DNA from: Neorhodopirellula lusitana
GTDB taxonomy: Bacteria > Planctomycetota > Planctomycetia > Pirellulales > Pirellulaceae
Direction: 5' to 3'
Length of the DNA stretch: 64,000 bases
Assembly (NCBI RefSeq): GCF_900182915.1
Contig: NZ_FXUG01000007.1
Location: 186,001-250,000 of the forward strand
In this document: piece after piece, positions 1 to 8,756 of the stretch
Numbering within the stretch: position 1 is the first letter of the stretch
Layout: every line of letters starts with the position of its first letter
Made by a program: the position numbers and the translations under genes
The notes under the pieces: model-generated
What the model was told of the DNA's origin: nothing
The model's database searches: none
Seen by the model: only the letters and a program-made list of their open reading frames with translations

Positions 1-2
1 GA

Positions 3-1334
3 GGCTTGGAAGAGTACGAAGCCACAATCGCAATCGCCGACACCGTTGCCGGTCTGTTCGGCAAGGCGGAATCGGAGATCGAAAAGGGCGCCGCGTATCG
101 CGACTGGGGCGAATCGATATTGAAGGCTGGACGGGACGCGGTAGGCGACGTTTCGCGGCCTTCGTTCGAAGCCGCTCGCGCCAAGTTTCGTGGTGCCGGT
201 GACGCGTTTGGTTTCGCGGCCGAAGAACAATTCAACACCGACGCGTATGTCCCGACGCTATGGTCCGCGATCGATGCCTACCAACGAGGCCGCCATTTTT
301 CCAAGAGTGCGATCCTATTGAAAAGGTACCTTCGCTATGAAGACCGGATGCGGCAACCACGCGGCCTGGTCGCCCACGGGCGAGCGTTGCTGGCCGAAGG
401 GAAGCCCATCGATGCGATGAAGTCATTAGAAACGTGTATCGCTGAATTTCCACGGGACCCGATGCGGTACGAGGCCCGCTTGTTGGCCGCCCAAGCCGCT
501 GCCGACGCGAAGGATGGTGAAACGGCAAAAGCATTCTTAGAGGCCAACCTGAACGACGGTCAACTGACGCCGCAAAGTCCGATCTGGCGAGACTCGTTGT
601 ACACCCTCGGTGAACTTCTCTACGCGGAAAGCGACCTGGCGATTCTGCAGGCAATGGAGATGGAACTGGACGAGCGAATCGAGAAACTGGACGATACCGA
701 CCCGATGCTCAACGAGGCGCTCCGCCGATTGAACGAAGCCGTTGAACGGTACTGGCCTTCGCCACGCGCACAGGCCTCCGCTTACCTGCTTGCACGAGGA
801 CAGTTGTTGGCGGCCAAGCATCCCGAAGCAGAGGTGTTGTCGGATTCGTTGTTGGAACCAGCCAAACGAGATTTACGACAAAAGGTCAGCCGATATCGTC
901 AGGCAGGGTTGGATCAGTTTTCAGCGTTAGTGCGTTTCATGGACGTTCGAGAACGTGAAGTCGATCTCAGCGAAAAGCAAAAAGCGATCCTGCGAAATTC
1001 ACTGCTGGGACAAGCGGACACGCTCAAAGCGATGGCTCGCTACACCGAAGCTGCGGACGCCTACCGTGAGATGTCGCTGCGATACATGAACGAGCCACCC
1101 GCTCTGGAAGCACTGTTGGGTCAGGCTCGAATGGTCCGACTCCTTGGACGGGAAAAGGAAGCCAACCTGATCGTCAGTCAAGCGGCGGTGGTGTTGAACC
1201 GTATCAGTGACGAATGGGACGAACAATTCGAAGAGATGACTCGGTTCGACCGACCAGGTTGGAAGAAATACTTGGATTGGATGACATCCCGTTTTGATCA
1301 GGCCACCGGTCCACGGTCGGCATTGCAACGCTAG
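3..1334 (+). CDS. TPR-like repeat protein, 5' truncated
   Basis: The reading frame is open from the left edge. The first start-like codon (TTG at 6) has no reason to be the true start, so I read this as the last ~443 residues of a longer protein. It is almost all alpha-helical, rich in Ala, Glu, Leu and Arg, with repeated helix pairs such as ALLAEGKPIDAMKSLETCI and DTLKAMARYTEAADAYREM that match the spacing of tetratricopeptide repeats. TPR proteins are usually scaffolds. In planctomycetes such long proteins are often envelope-anchored, but the N-terminus that would show a signal peptide or membrane anchor lies outside the window. Partner and function cannot be stated. Confidence 0.7.
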   Translation, partial: GLEEYEATIAIADTVAGLFGKAESEIEKGAAYRDWGESILKAGRDAVGDVSRPSFEAARAKFRGAGDAFGFAAEEQFNTDAYVPTLWSAIDAYQRGRHFSKSAILLKRYLRYEDRMRQPRGLVAHGRALLAEGKPIDAMKSLETCIAEFPRDPMRYEARLLAAQAAADAKDGETAKAFLEANLNDGQLTPQSPIWRDSLYTLGELLYAESDLAILQAMEMELDERIEKLDDTDPMLNEALRRLNEAVERYWPSPRAQASAYLLARGQLLAAKHPEAEVLSDSLLEPAKRDLRQKVSRYRQAGLDQFSALVRFMDVREREVDLSEKQKAILRNSLLGQADTLKAMARYTEAADAYREMSLRYMNEPPALEALLGQARMVRLLGREKEANLIVSQAAVVLNRISDEWDEQFEEMTRFDRPGWKKYLDWMTSRFDQATGPRSALQR

Positions 1335-1469
1335 ACGATCCCAACTCGCCGCCTCTTCCGCCCATTTCACGCGATTGTGTACGCTCGTACCAACGCCTCG
1401 CCGAATGTGCTTCAGCGGTGTCTACTGTTGTCGATTTCATAAACCGTAAGTGCGCAACAGGAATAGGCG

Positions 1470-2486
1470 ATGTGTGTTCGATGGGGATTGATCGGTGTCG
1501 GTGACATTGCAAACAAGCGAGTTGCGTCGGCGATCCAGAACGACCCGAACTCAGAACTGGTGGCCGTTTGTCGTCGCAGTGCGGCTGAACTGAATCATTT
1601 TGCCGACCAACATGAAGTAGCCCATCGCTTCACCGATACCCAAGAATTGCTGGGCATGTCCAACCTGGACGCTGTCTACATCGCGACACCCGTCGACTGC
1701 CATCTGCCGCAAACGATCGCCGCCGCCAAAGCCGGTAAGCATGTGCTGGTCGAAAAACCGATGGCACTGGATTCAGATGAATGCGAACAAATGATTGCCG
1801 CCTGCGATCAAGCCAACGTGCAACTCGGTGTCGCCTACTATCGCCGTTTTTATCCGGTTGTACTGCGAACTCAACAACTGATTGAATCAGGCGCACTCGG
1901 ACGTGTGCTTTCCATCAACTGCGTGACCGGAAACCCCAACCGGTTCCCAGCCGATGATTGGCGAGTGGTTCGTTCTCGAGGCGGTGGCGGACCGCTAATG
2001 GATATCGGCAGCCACCGTATCGACGTCTTCCTGCAACTAATGGGCGATGTGAAGAGCGTCAAAGCGAGCGTAGTCGATTCACCTGACTTCGAAGCCGAAC
2101 AGGCCGCTAGTGTTTTGGTGCAGTTCGCCAGTGGTGATCACGGTGTCTTGCAATGCTATTTCGGCACTGTCGACGCACCGGATCGACTCGAGATCATTGG
2201 CACGGACGGACGTGTGTCGGTGGAGGATCTGAACGCAGGCAAAATGACACTGCACACGGCTTCAGGGGTGACGCACGAAGACCATCCTCCGGCTGACAAC
2301 CTGCACGCGCCGCTGATCGAAGACTTCAGTGCGGCGTTGAAAGCGAACCGGATTCCCTGTGTTAGCGGGCCGATCGGCAAGGCAACCAGCGACGTTCTTC
2401 AAGCGGCGTACAACGACGCAATGGGTAGCGACGCAATGGGTAGCGACGCAGTGGGCAACCACTCAATCGAAGAACATCAAGAGTGA
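1470..2486 (+). CDS. Gfo/Idh/MocA family oxidoreductase
   Basis: 338 residues. The N-terminus WGLIGVGDIANKRV is an NAD(P)-binding Rossmann loop (GxGxxA/G type), and VLVEKPMALD at about 91-100 is the family's conserved EKP motif with its catalytic-site lysine. GGGPLMDIGSHRIDVFLQLMG is the typical C-domain segment with the conserved Asp and His. Members oxidise or reduce sugars, inositols or related polyols; the substrate cannot be read from sequence. No signal peptide is visible, so it is probably cytosolic. The extreme C-terminus carries three in-frame copies of a five-residue repeat (DAMGS, DAMGS, DAVGN) beyond the normal fold, encoded by a 15-bp tandem repeat. Confidence 0.88.
   Translation: MCVRWGLIGVGDIANKRVASAIQNDPNSELVAVCRRSAAELNHFADQHEVAHRFTDTQELLGMSNLDAVYIATPVDCHLPQTIAAAKAGKHVLVEKPMALDSDECEQMIAACDQANVQLGVAYYRRFYPVVLRTQQLIESGALGRVLSINCVTGNPNRFPADDWRVVRSRGGGGPLMDIGSHRIDVFLQLMGDVKSVKASVVDSPDFEAEQAASVLVQFASGDHGVLQCYFGTVDAPDRLEIIGTDGRVSVEDLNAGKMTLHTASGVTHEDHPPADNLHAPLIEDFSAALKANRIPCVSGPIGKATSDVLQAAYNDAMGSDAMGSDAVGNHSIEEHQE
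2415..2459 (+). repeat. 15-bp tandem repeat, three copies, inside a CDS
   Basis: GACGCAATGGGTAGC occurs twice head to tail, followed by a third copy with two substitutions (GACGCAGTGGGCAAC). The unit length is a multiple of three, so the oxidoreductase frame is kept and the protein gains repeated pentapeptides at its tail. Confidence 0.9.
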
Positions 2487-2667
2487 AGCCGCCAGCGGTG
2501 CCCGTGGTCGGTTGCCGCAGGCGATTGAGAAGCCTTGTCCGATCGACATTCGGCGGACTGCTCGGCTCGTTCACGCTGGGAATCGGATTTGTTAGCATCG
2601 GTGTTGCTTGTGCGAACTCAGGCGTGTTTGCGTTTCTGACTTGAATCCTTCCTTGCGATCCCCCGAC

Positions 2668-4092
2668 ATGACCCAGACCCGAACCGAACGTGACTCGATG
2701 GGCGAAGTTCACGTGCCAGCCGATGCGTATTACGGTGCCCAAACTCAACGGGCGATCGACAATTTCCCGGTCAGTGGATGGCGTTTGCCGCCCGCAATGA
2801 TCTCGGCGATGGGCCGGGTCAAACTGGCTTGTGGAATCGCAAACCATGACCTGGGCAAGCTAACCGGATCGGGCAAGAACCCGCTGACCGACAAGCAGGT
2901 CACATCCCTGCTTGCCGCGTGTCAAGAAATCGTAGATGGCGGCCTGGGTGACCAGTTTCCAGTCGACGTTTTCCAAACGGGAAGCGGCACCAGCAGCAAC
3001 ATGAACATCAACGAGGTGCTCAGTAACCGTGCGATTGAAATTGACGGTGGCGACCGTCTGGATGAATCCAAGCCGATTCACCCGAACGATCACGTGAACA
3101 TGGGCCAAAGCACTAACGACACGTTTCCCACCGCGATCCACGTTGCGACCGCGGTCCAGATCGACAAGCACTTGATCCCAACCTTGCGTCGCATGCACGC
3201 TTCGTTACTGGAAAAAGCCGAGGCTTGGGACAAGATCATCAAGATTGGTCGCACTCACCTGATGGACGCCACTCCACTTCGCTTGGGCCAAGAGTTCGGT
3301 GGGTTTGCACGTCAGCTTGAATTGTCGATCCAACGTGCCGAACGAGCTCGCGATGCGGTCTTGGAATTGCCCGTCGGCGGCACCGCTGTCGGTTCAGGCA
3401 TCAACACGCATCCGGAATTCGGTTCGCGAGTTGCCGCTCATCTGGCCGAACAAACCGGCATCCAGTTCATCGAGGCGGTCAATCACTTTGAGGGCAACGC
3501 CAACCGAGACGGTCTGGTGGAAGCTCACGGACAACTCAAATGCATCGCTCAAACCCTATTGGGATTGGCCAACAATATCCGTTGGCTTGGAAGCGGCCCG
3601 CGTTGCGGCTACTACGAAGTGAAGTTGCCAACCCGCCAGCCGGGCAGTTCGATCATGCCAGGAAAGGTGAACCCGGTCCTCTGTGAATCGCTGATGCAGC
3701 TTTCCGCTCGCGTCATCGGTAACGATGGATGCATGACGGTCAGTGGTGGATGCGGTGGCAACTTCCAGCTCAACATCATGATGCCCGTGATGGCCCACAC
3801 GATCCTGGAATCGATCGCCTTGCTGGACGGCGGAGTGAACGCGTTTGTCGAGTTCTGCTTGGACGGCATGGAGCCCAACGAAGAGGCATGCAACGCGGCC
3901 GTCGAACAAAGCTTGTCGATGTGCACCAGCTTGAACCCACTGATCGGCTACGAACAAGCATCGGCTCTGGCGAAGGAAGCGTTCAAGACCGGACAAACGA
4001 TCCGTGAACTGTGCGAACAGAAAAAACTTCTGCCCCCCGAGCAACTGAACGAAGCTCTGGATCCTTGGAAGATGACCGAGCCCCAAGCCTAA
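2668..4092 (+). CDS. fumC: Class II fumarate hydratase
   Basis: 474 residues from the ATG at 2668. The open frame reaches 2608, but those extra residues are not fumarase-like, while MTQTRTERDSMGEV matches known N-termini. It reversibly hydrates fumarate to L-malate in the TCA cycle, as a cytosolic tetramer without an iron-sulfur cluster. Landmarks are TGSGTSSNMNINEV (about 104-117), the active-site segment GRTHLMDATP (about 194-203) and the superfamily signature GSSIMPGKVN (326-335). Length is normal for the family (about 460-475). It seems to stand alone: the upstream oxidoreductase ends 181 bp earlier and the next gene is on the other strand. Confidence 0.96.
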   Translation: MTQTRTERDSMGEVHVPADAYYGAQTQRAIDNFPVSGWRLPPAMISAMGRVKLACGIANHDLGKLTGSGKNPLTDKQVTSLLAACQEIVDGGLGDQFPVDVFQTGSGTSSNMNINEVLSNRAIEIDGGDRLDESKPIHPNDHVNMGQSTNDTFPTAIHVATAVQIDKHLIPTLRRMHASLLEKAEAWDKIIKIGRTHLMDATPLRLGQEFGGFARQLELSIQRAERARDAVLELPVGGTAVGSGINTHPEFGSRVAAHLAEQTGIQFIEAVNHFEGNANRDGLVEAHGQLKCIAQTLLGLANNIRWLGSGPRCGYYEVKLPTRQPGSSIMPGKVNPVLCESLMQLSARVIGNDGCMTVSGGCGGNFQLNIMMPVMAHTILESIALLDGGVNAFVEFCLDGMEPNEEACNAAVEQSLSMCTSLNPLIGYEQASALAKEAFKTGQTIRELCEQKKLLPPEQLNEALDPWKMTEPQA

Positions 4093-4223
4093 GCTTCCGT
4101 TCGTGAGACGGCTTCGGGTTGGTTAGACCGAGGGCTTTTCCTAGCGGGTTTGGACCGGTGAAGCATGGAGCCGGCGGGGTCCGGTTCAGTGTGGGAACGA
4201 GTTTCGTTAGTAAGCTGCTTTTC

Positions 4224-4246
4224 CCCAGGCTAGAAGCCTAGGCTAC
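4224..4246 (-). repeat. Short palindromic dispersed repeat, copy 1
   Basis: Read on the minus strand this 23-bp stretch matches 20 of 23 positions of the plus-strand stretch 45409-45431. The core AGGCT-TCT-AGCCT is an inverted repeat. Both copies lie in intergenic DNA next to gene ends, which fits a REP-like element, though only two copies are visible here. Confidence 0.6.
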
Positions 4247-4255
4247 TTTGTCGGC

Positions 4256-5110
4256 TTAGTACTTTGATGCACCCATGAAGAACAGACCGGCTAGCGTGCC
4301 GCAAATGATCGCGGTCCCTAGGATCTTCCAGGCGCCGCGTTTGTGCTTGGTAGCGAACACGAACAGGTAAAGCACCGTCAACGACAACAAACCTTCTTTG
4401 CGGTCCGTTCGGAATGCCAGCAGAATCAAACTTAGAATCGCACCGATCGCGACCATCAAAAACGCCGAGCCACCCAGGTTCAAGAACATCTTCATCGGGC
4501 TGAACTCGATTGTTTCCGCTCGACGCGATGCGTTCACCGCCAGCACCGCGATTCCCGTCGCACTGCCCAAGATGAACAACACCAAGGCCAGCATCCAAGG
4601 TGGCATCCCGGCACTCCCCAGCATCTGCTTTTGCAGGTCCTTCGCTTTTTGAATGTCCCCTTCCGCCTTGGTCAATGCCATCTCGCCAGCGTCAATGTCG
4701 ACGCCCGCAACCCGGTGAGCCATCATTCGCTCGCCGGTTTGTTGGTTGTACCCGCATTTCATGCACATCACTGCGCCGGTGACCATTTCAGCCGTGCAAG
4801 CAGGACAGATCGCGGTGATTGTCTTGTTCATTCCTTCTTCAGCGAACAAGTCGTCCATGGATGAACTGCTAGACGCCGGCTGCGCAAAACCGGGCGAAGC
4901 GGCAACGGGAGCGGGACGGGCCGGAGCAGGTCGTGCAGGCGACGCAGGTGCACCCGCAGGGCGACGAGCAGGCTGACCGGCCGCCGGTTTGCCGCTAGCC
5001 GCCGGGACTCGCACGGGCTTCCCACAACTGGGGCACTTGACGGCCTTGCCAGCTAGTTCGTCTCGAACACTCAACGATTTGCCGCACTGGCACTTGATCG
5101 GGATCGGCAT
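4256..5110 (-). CDS. Zinc-ribbon membrane protein, unknown function
   Basis: 284 residues from the ATG at 5110; the TTG one codon earlier is less likely. The N-terminus IKCQCGKSLSVRDELAGKAVKCPSCGKPVRVP is a zinc ribbon with CxC and CxxC knuckles. A low-complexity Ala/Pro/Arg linker follows (about 40-80), then a second ribbon with ICPACTAEM and CMKCGYNQQTG, then three hydrophobic spans (about 170-190, 208-235, 242-280). This two-ribbon plus membrane layout recurs among planctomycete proteins of unknown role. The ribbons probably face the cytoplasm and bind Zn. It lies downstream of the sulfatase on the same strand, separated by 363 bp that hold a strong hairpin. Confidence 0.75.
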   Translation of the reverse strand: MPIPIKCQCGKSLSVRDELAGKAVKCPSCGKPVRVPAASGKPAAGQPARRPAGAPASPARPAPARPAPVAASPGFAQPASSSSSMDDLFAEEGMNKTITAICPACTAEMVTGAVMCMKCGYNQQTGERMMAHRVAGVDIDAGEMALTKAEGDIQKAKDLQKQMLGSAGMPPWMLALVLFILGSATGIAVLAVNASRRAETIEFSPMKMFLNLGGSAFLMVAIGAILSLILLAFRTDRKEGLLSLTVLYLFVFATKHKRGAWKILGTAIICGTLAGLFFMGASKY

Positions 5111-5266
5111 CAATGTTCCTTGATGAACGCTTCAGGTATGAACGCGATGGGTCGAAAAGAGCAACAACGGGACGCAAACCAGGGCCGACGCCCTGGCCGA
5201 ATCCCAAGTTCCGACGGAAACCATTCCGGCGGGAAACCTTGAAATCGTGCTCGATCGATGCAGGCT

Positions 5267-5317
5267 ATTGTTGCGACCGCCCGTCTGGAGACAAGCGGGC
5301 ACCCTCGTCGCAACAAT
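5267..5317. other. Long nested inverted repeat (hairpin)
   Basis: ATTGTTGCGAC (5267-5277) and GTCGCAACAAT (5307-5317) are perfect 11-bp reverse complements. Inside the 29-nt spacer a second pair, GCCCG (5279-5283) and CGGGC (5296-5300), is nested with a 12-nt loop. No T-run follows on either strand, so it is not a classical intrinsic terminator. It lies in the 363-bp gap between the sulfatase stop and the zinc-ribbon gene start. The rest of that gap shows no gene I can support. Confidence 0.75.
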
Positions 5318-5473
5318 GCAACCTCTTGGTGAGACGCATCATTGTAACCAACCGTTCAATCGTTGGCTCTCGACAATCGCGTCGCCAGCATCAACCCCGT
5401 GAATCTGGCCCCCTCTAGACGTTCCAATCCGACCGACCGTACAGGTACAAATCGGGGACGAAGCACAGACAAA

Positions 5474-7048
5474 TCAGGGATTAACCATCATGATTGGCCA
5501 ACGATGGTCCTTCACTGGCGGCATTCCGCCTTCCGGTATCCCCTTCGCGATCTCGGCCCGCAAGGTGACCGACAGTCGATCGATGGTTTGCTGGATGCCG
5601 ACCGGCAATTCCTGACCATCGGGATGGAAAGCCAGATTGGTCTTTTCCAGCGGATCGTTCTCGTAATCGTACAATTCCGTTCCCTGTTTACCGTCCTCCC
5701 ACAAGGTCAACCGATATCGCTTCGTGCGAATCGAGTACCCCTGAAAAGCCTTCTTCGTCTGACGATTCGGCCCCCGGTAGACCTGGCTCATCGTGTACCC
5801 ACGTCCTGAGTTTTGGACGTCGTCTAGGATCGGCGTCAACGATTGCCCGTGCAGGTTGTCGGGAGTCTCGACCTGACACATCTCCGCCAAAGTGGGGTAC
5901 AAATCCACCAGTCCCACCGGAGCCTGTGCGACCTTACCCGCTTCGCCAATACTCGGCCCAGCGACGATGTAGGGCACGCGAGCGGATTCTTCATACAAGC
6001 TTCTTTTTTGCCACAAGCCCTTGGCACCCAGGTGATAACCGTGATCACTGGTGAAAACGACAATGGTGTTGTCCGCCAGCCCATTGGCGTCCAAAGCATC
6101 CAGTACCTTGCCGACCTGCGCGTCCATGAACGTCGTGCTGGCGTAATAGGCTTGGATCGCATGTCGTCGCTGATCGTCACTCATCCGATCCTGCTCCGCC
6201 TTCTGGCTAAGCAGCGCCGCTTCGGGAACATCGGCTCGATCTTCTTCGACATCATCAACCAACGGCATGTCGGCTAAATCGTACTGTTCGAAGTACTCCG
6301 CCGGAGCAACATACGGAGTGTGTGGTCGATAGAAGCCAACAGCCAAAAAGAACGGGCGATCCTTCCGCTTGGCACATCGTTCCAGCACCCACGCGGCCTC
6401 TTCGGCAATCTTGCCATCGGTGTGCTGATCGTCAGACCTTGGCGACGCGTACCAAGACAGCGTGGCGCCAAAGGAGCCCTTCTTCAGCGAGACAATATCG
6501 GGCTGTTCGATCAATCGATCACAACCGGCGGGATTGATTTGCATCTCCCACGATGCCGGGTCATCGTGCCCATCGGTACCAATGCTCTTAGGGACGTTGT
6601 AGTGATACAGCTTGCCAATCCGGGCCGCGAAGTATCCCGACAAGCGAAACGCCTGGGACAAGGAAACATGGTTGGGAATCGTTTGCCGAAAGATCAAGTT
6701 GTTGCTCAGGATCCCGGTCGAATCCGGATACAGCCCGCACAGCATCGAGTTCCGTGACGGTCCGCAATGCGGCAACTGGCAGTAGCCGTTTTCAAACCGA
6801 ACTCCGCGGGCCGCCAAACGATCAATATTGGGCGTCTTGACGTGAGGGTCACCGTAACAGCCCAGTCGACAATTCAGATCGTCGGAGATCAGGAAGAGGA
6901 CATTGGGACGCTGCGTAGCTTGATCAACCTCCTGAGCATCGGTCTCCTGAGCATCCACCTGCCGAGGCACCATGAAGGCGAAGAGAACCATGCATAAGAA
7001 GAGAAACGGGTACAGTGCCGGAACGACAAATCGTCTATGAAGAAGCAT
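5474..7048 (-). CDS. Secreted sulfatase (iduronate-2-sulfatase-like)
   Basis: 524 residues from the ATG at 7048. The frame extends to 7219, but the extra part is basic, Pro-rich and not sulfatase-like, whereas MLLHRRFVVPALYPFLFLC opens a good signal peptide or anchor. RPNVLFLISDDLNCRLGCYG supplies the first metal-binding Asp pair. HCGPSRNSMLCG contains the C-x-P-S-R formylglycine signature with Cys95. IVVFTSDHGYHLGAKGLWQKRSLYEES is the second metal and substrate site. It should hydrolyse sulfate esters of sugars in the periplasm or outside after formylglycine maturation. The LNCRLGCYG and DHGYHLG wording resembles iduronate-2-sulfatases (S1 family), but substrate is not proven. No maturase gene is visible in the window. 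Confidence 0.92.
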   Translation of the reverse strand: MLLHRRFVVPALYPFLFLCMVLFAFMVPRQVDAQETDAQEVDQATQRPNVLFLISDDLNCRLGCYGDPHVKTPNIDRLAARGVRFENGYCQLPHCGPSRNSMLCGLYPDSTGILSNNLIFRQTIPNHVSLSQAFRLSGYFAARIGKLYHYNVPKSIGTDGHDDPASWEMQINPAGCDRLIEQPDIVSLKKGSFGATLSWYASPRSDDQHTDGKIAEEAAWVLERCAKRKDRPFFLAVGFYRPHTPYVAPAEYFEQYDLADMPLVDDVEEDRADVPEAALLSQKAEQDRMSDDQRRHAIQAYYASTTFMDAQVGKVLDALDANGLADNTIVVFTSDHGYHLGAKGLWQKRSLYEESARVPYIVAGPSIGEAGKVAQAPVGLVDLYPTLAEMCQVETPDNLHGQSLTPILDDVQNSGRGYTMSQVYRGPNRQTKKAFQGYSIRTKRYRLTLWEDGKQGTELYDYENDPLEKTNLAFHPDGQELPVGIQQTIDRLSVTLRAEIAKGIPEGGMPPVKDHRWPIMMVNP

Positions 7049-7398
7049 TCGAATCAGACTCACTGGGGATGGGGATTGCAGCGGGCGAGGGAGTTTGGGC
7101 GTGGGAATTTTCGGGCGAGGGAGTTTTTTCGGGGGACAGGAACGTGGTGGGCGCGTGGATCTACCTAAGCACCGTATTTGAAAGACCGTGCCAACCTGAG
7201 GAGAACACGCCGCAAACACGTTTGCACGCGATCACAACGAAAAACGAAGCGGCGCTGAATTGCGACAAAACAGATAACGACACAACAGAATACCGCATTC
7301 CCCGGCACGCGTTGGCGTTCACTGCCGATCCATGCAAGGAAGCGGTTGATCTTCCGCTTCGGCTTGCGAATCGCTGTTGTCGCAACGCTCGGTTCGGT

Positions 7399-8610
7399 CT
7401 ACAGCGACGTGCTGCTTTTTAGAACTGGGATCAGCAACGCCATCACCACGGCCAGAACCAGGATCGCCATCACCAACAACATGATCGGTTCGAGCAAACG
7501 CACGAACAGGTCCAGGCGGCGGAAGGTTCGCTTTTCCAACGAATCGGCAATCTCGGGAAGCACGCGATCGAGCGAGTTACTTTCCTCACCCACGCGAATC
7601 ATCTCCACAACCGCCATCGGGAAATAGCCGGAATCGCCAAGCGGCTTCGCCAGGCTTTCACCACTTCGAATATTCTCGGTCGCATCGCCGATCGAACGAC
7701 TCAACAAACGATTGCCCGTCGCGGAACGACTAATATCCAGTGACTTCAAAATCGGCACGCCGTTACCCAACAACGTTCCCAGAACTCGACAGAACCGAGC
7801 AACGGAAAGGTTCATCAGGATCTCGCCCAGAACCGGAATCTTCAACTTCCAATGATCCGCACGGTCCATCCCTTCATCGGTTTGCAAGTGCATCCGTACC
7901 GCAAAGAAGGCGATCACCATGCCAGCCAACATGAACAAGCCGTAGGCCTGCAAGAAGTTACTGAACGCGAGCAACCACTCCGTCATCGCGGGCATGTCAC
8001 CGTTTTTGCGCAAACGGTCGAACAGCATGTCAAATTTAGGAACAAAGAAGACCAGCAGACCGGTCACCACGACGGTACCGACCACAAACAGGAACGCCGG
8101 GTACGCCATCGCACTGACCGTCCGTCCCTTCAGGTCTTCTTGCAACTCGGTAAACACTCCGACTCGGTCCAACGCGTCTTCCAAGAATCCGCCTTCCATG
8201 CCGGCCTTGACCATGTTCACGCCCATGCCGCTGAACACGCCCGGGAACCGCGCCATCGCATCGCCGAGCGGTTCACCATCTTCCACGCGTGTCCGAATTT
8301 CAGCCAGTACCTCGCCAAGCACTGGCGTGGTGGACTGACTTCCCAACAACGTGAGCGACCGAATCATCGGCACGCCGCTGCGTAGCAAAGATGCCAGTTG
8401 GGTGTAAAAGACGGCCATGTTCTGGCCACTCACCTTCTTACGTTTAGCGCCAAACAGACGAACTGAGTTGGTCTTCTTTTCCTCGATCTTGGTCGGAAAG
8501 AGCTCTTGGCCCGCCAACAGCGAAGAAGCTTCACGGGAGTTCGCCGCATCAATCACGCCGGTGACACTTTTTCCGGTTGAGTCGCGAGCTGTGTATTGAA
8601 AGGCAGGCAT
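7399..8610 (-). CDS. gspF: Type II secretion / type IV pilus inner-membrane protein (GspF/PilC family)
   Basis: 403 residues, the normal family length. The start MPAFQYTARDSTGKSVTGVIDAANSREA is diagnostic for GspF/PilC. Two repeated T2SSF domains follow (about 65-190 and 270-395), with hydrophobic spans near 165-190, 215-240 and at the C-terminus. The protein forms the inner-membrane platform that couples the GspE ATPase to pseudopilus assembly. It lies 146 bp downstream of gspE on the same strand. With the gspD-like gene this gives a D-E-F order; the pseudopilin and platform genes G-M are not adjacent. Confidence 0.93.
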   Translation of the reverse strand: MPAFQYTARDSTGKSVTGVIDAANSREASSLLAGQELFPTKIEEKKTNSVRLFGAKRKKVSGQNMAVFYTQLASLLRSGVPMIRSLTLLGSQSTTPVLGEVLAEIRTRVEDGEPLGDAMARFPGVFSGMGVNMVKAGMEGGFLEDALDRVGVFTELQEDLKGRTVSAMAYPAFLFVVGTVVVTGLLVFFVPKFDMLFDRLRKNGDMPAMTEWLLAFSNFLQAYGLFMLAGMVIAFFAVRMHLQTDEGMDRADHWKLKIPVLGEILMNLSVARFCRVLGTLLGNGVPILKSLDISRSATGNRLLSRSIGDATENIRSGESLAKPLGDSGYFPMAVVEMIRVGEESNSLDRVLPEIADSLEKRTFRRLDLFVRLLEPIMLLVMAILVLAVVMALLIPVLKSSTSL

Positions 8611-8756
8611 CAGGAGGCGGGTCGCAGTGGGTCAGATATTGAAATGAATGAAACGCGCTATCTCATTTCCCGAACACGGGCGAACGCGATGGCATTGTAA
8701 CGGCAACAGACACAGGCGAGATCGCGATCGGCGATACAAGCCAGTGCCTTGACCGC

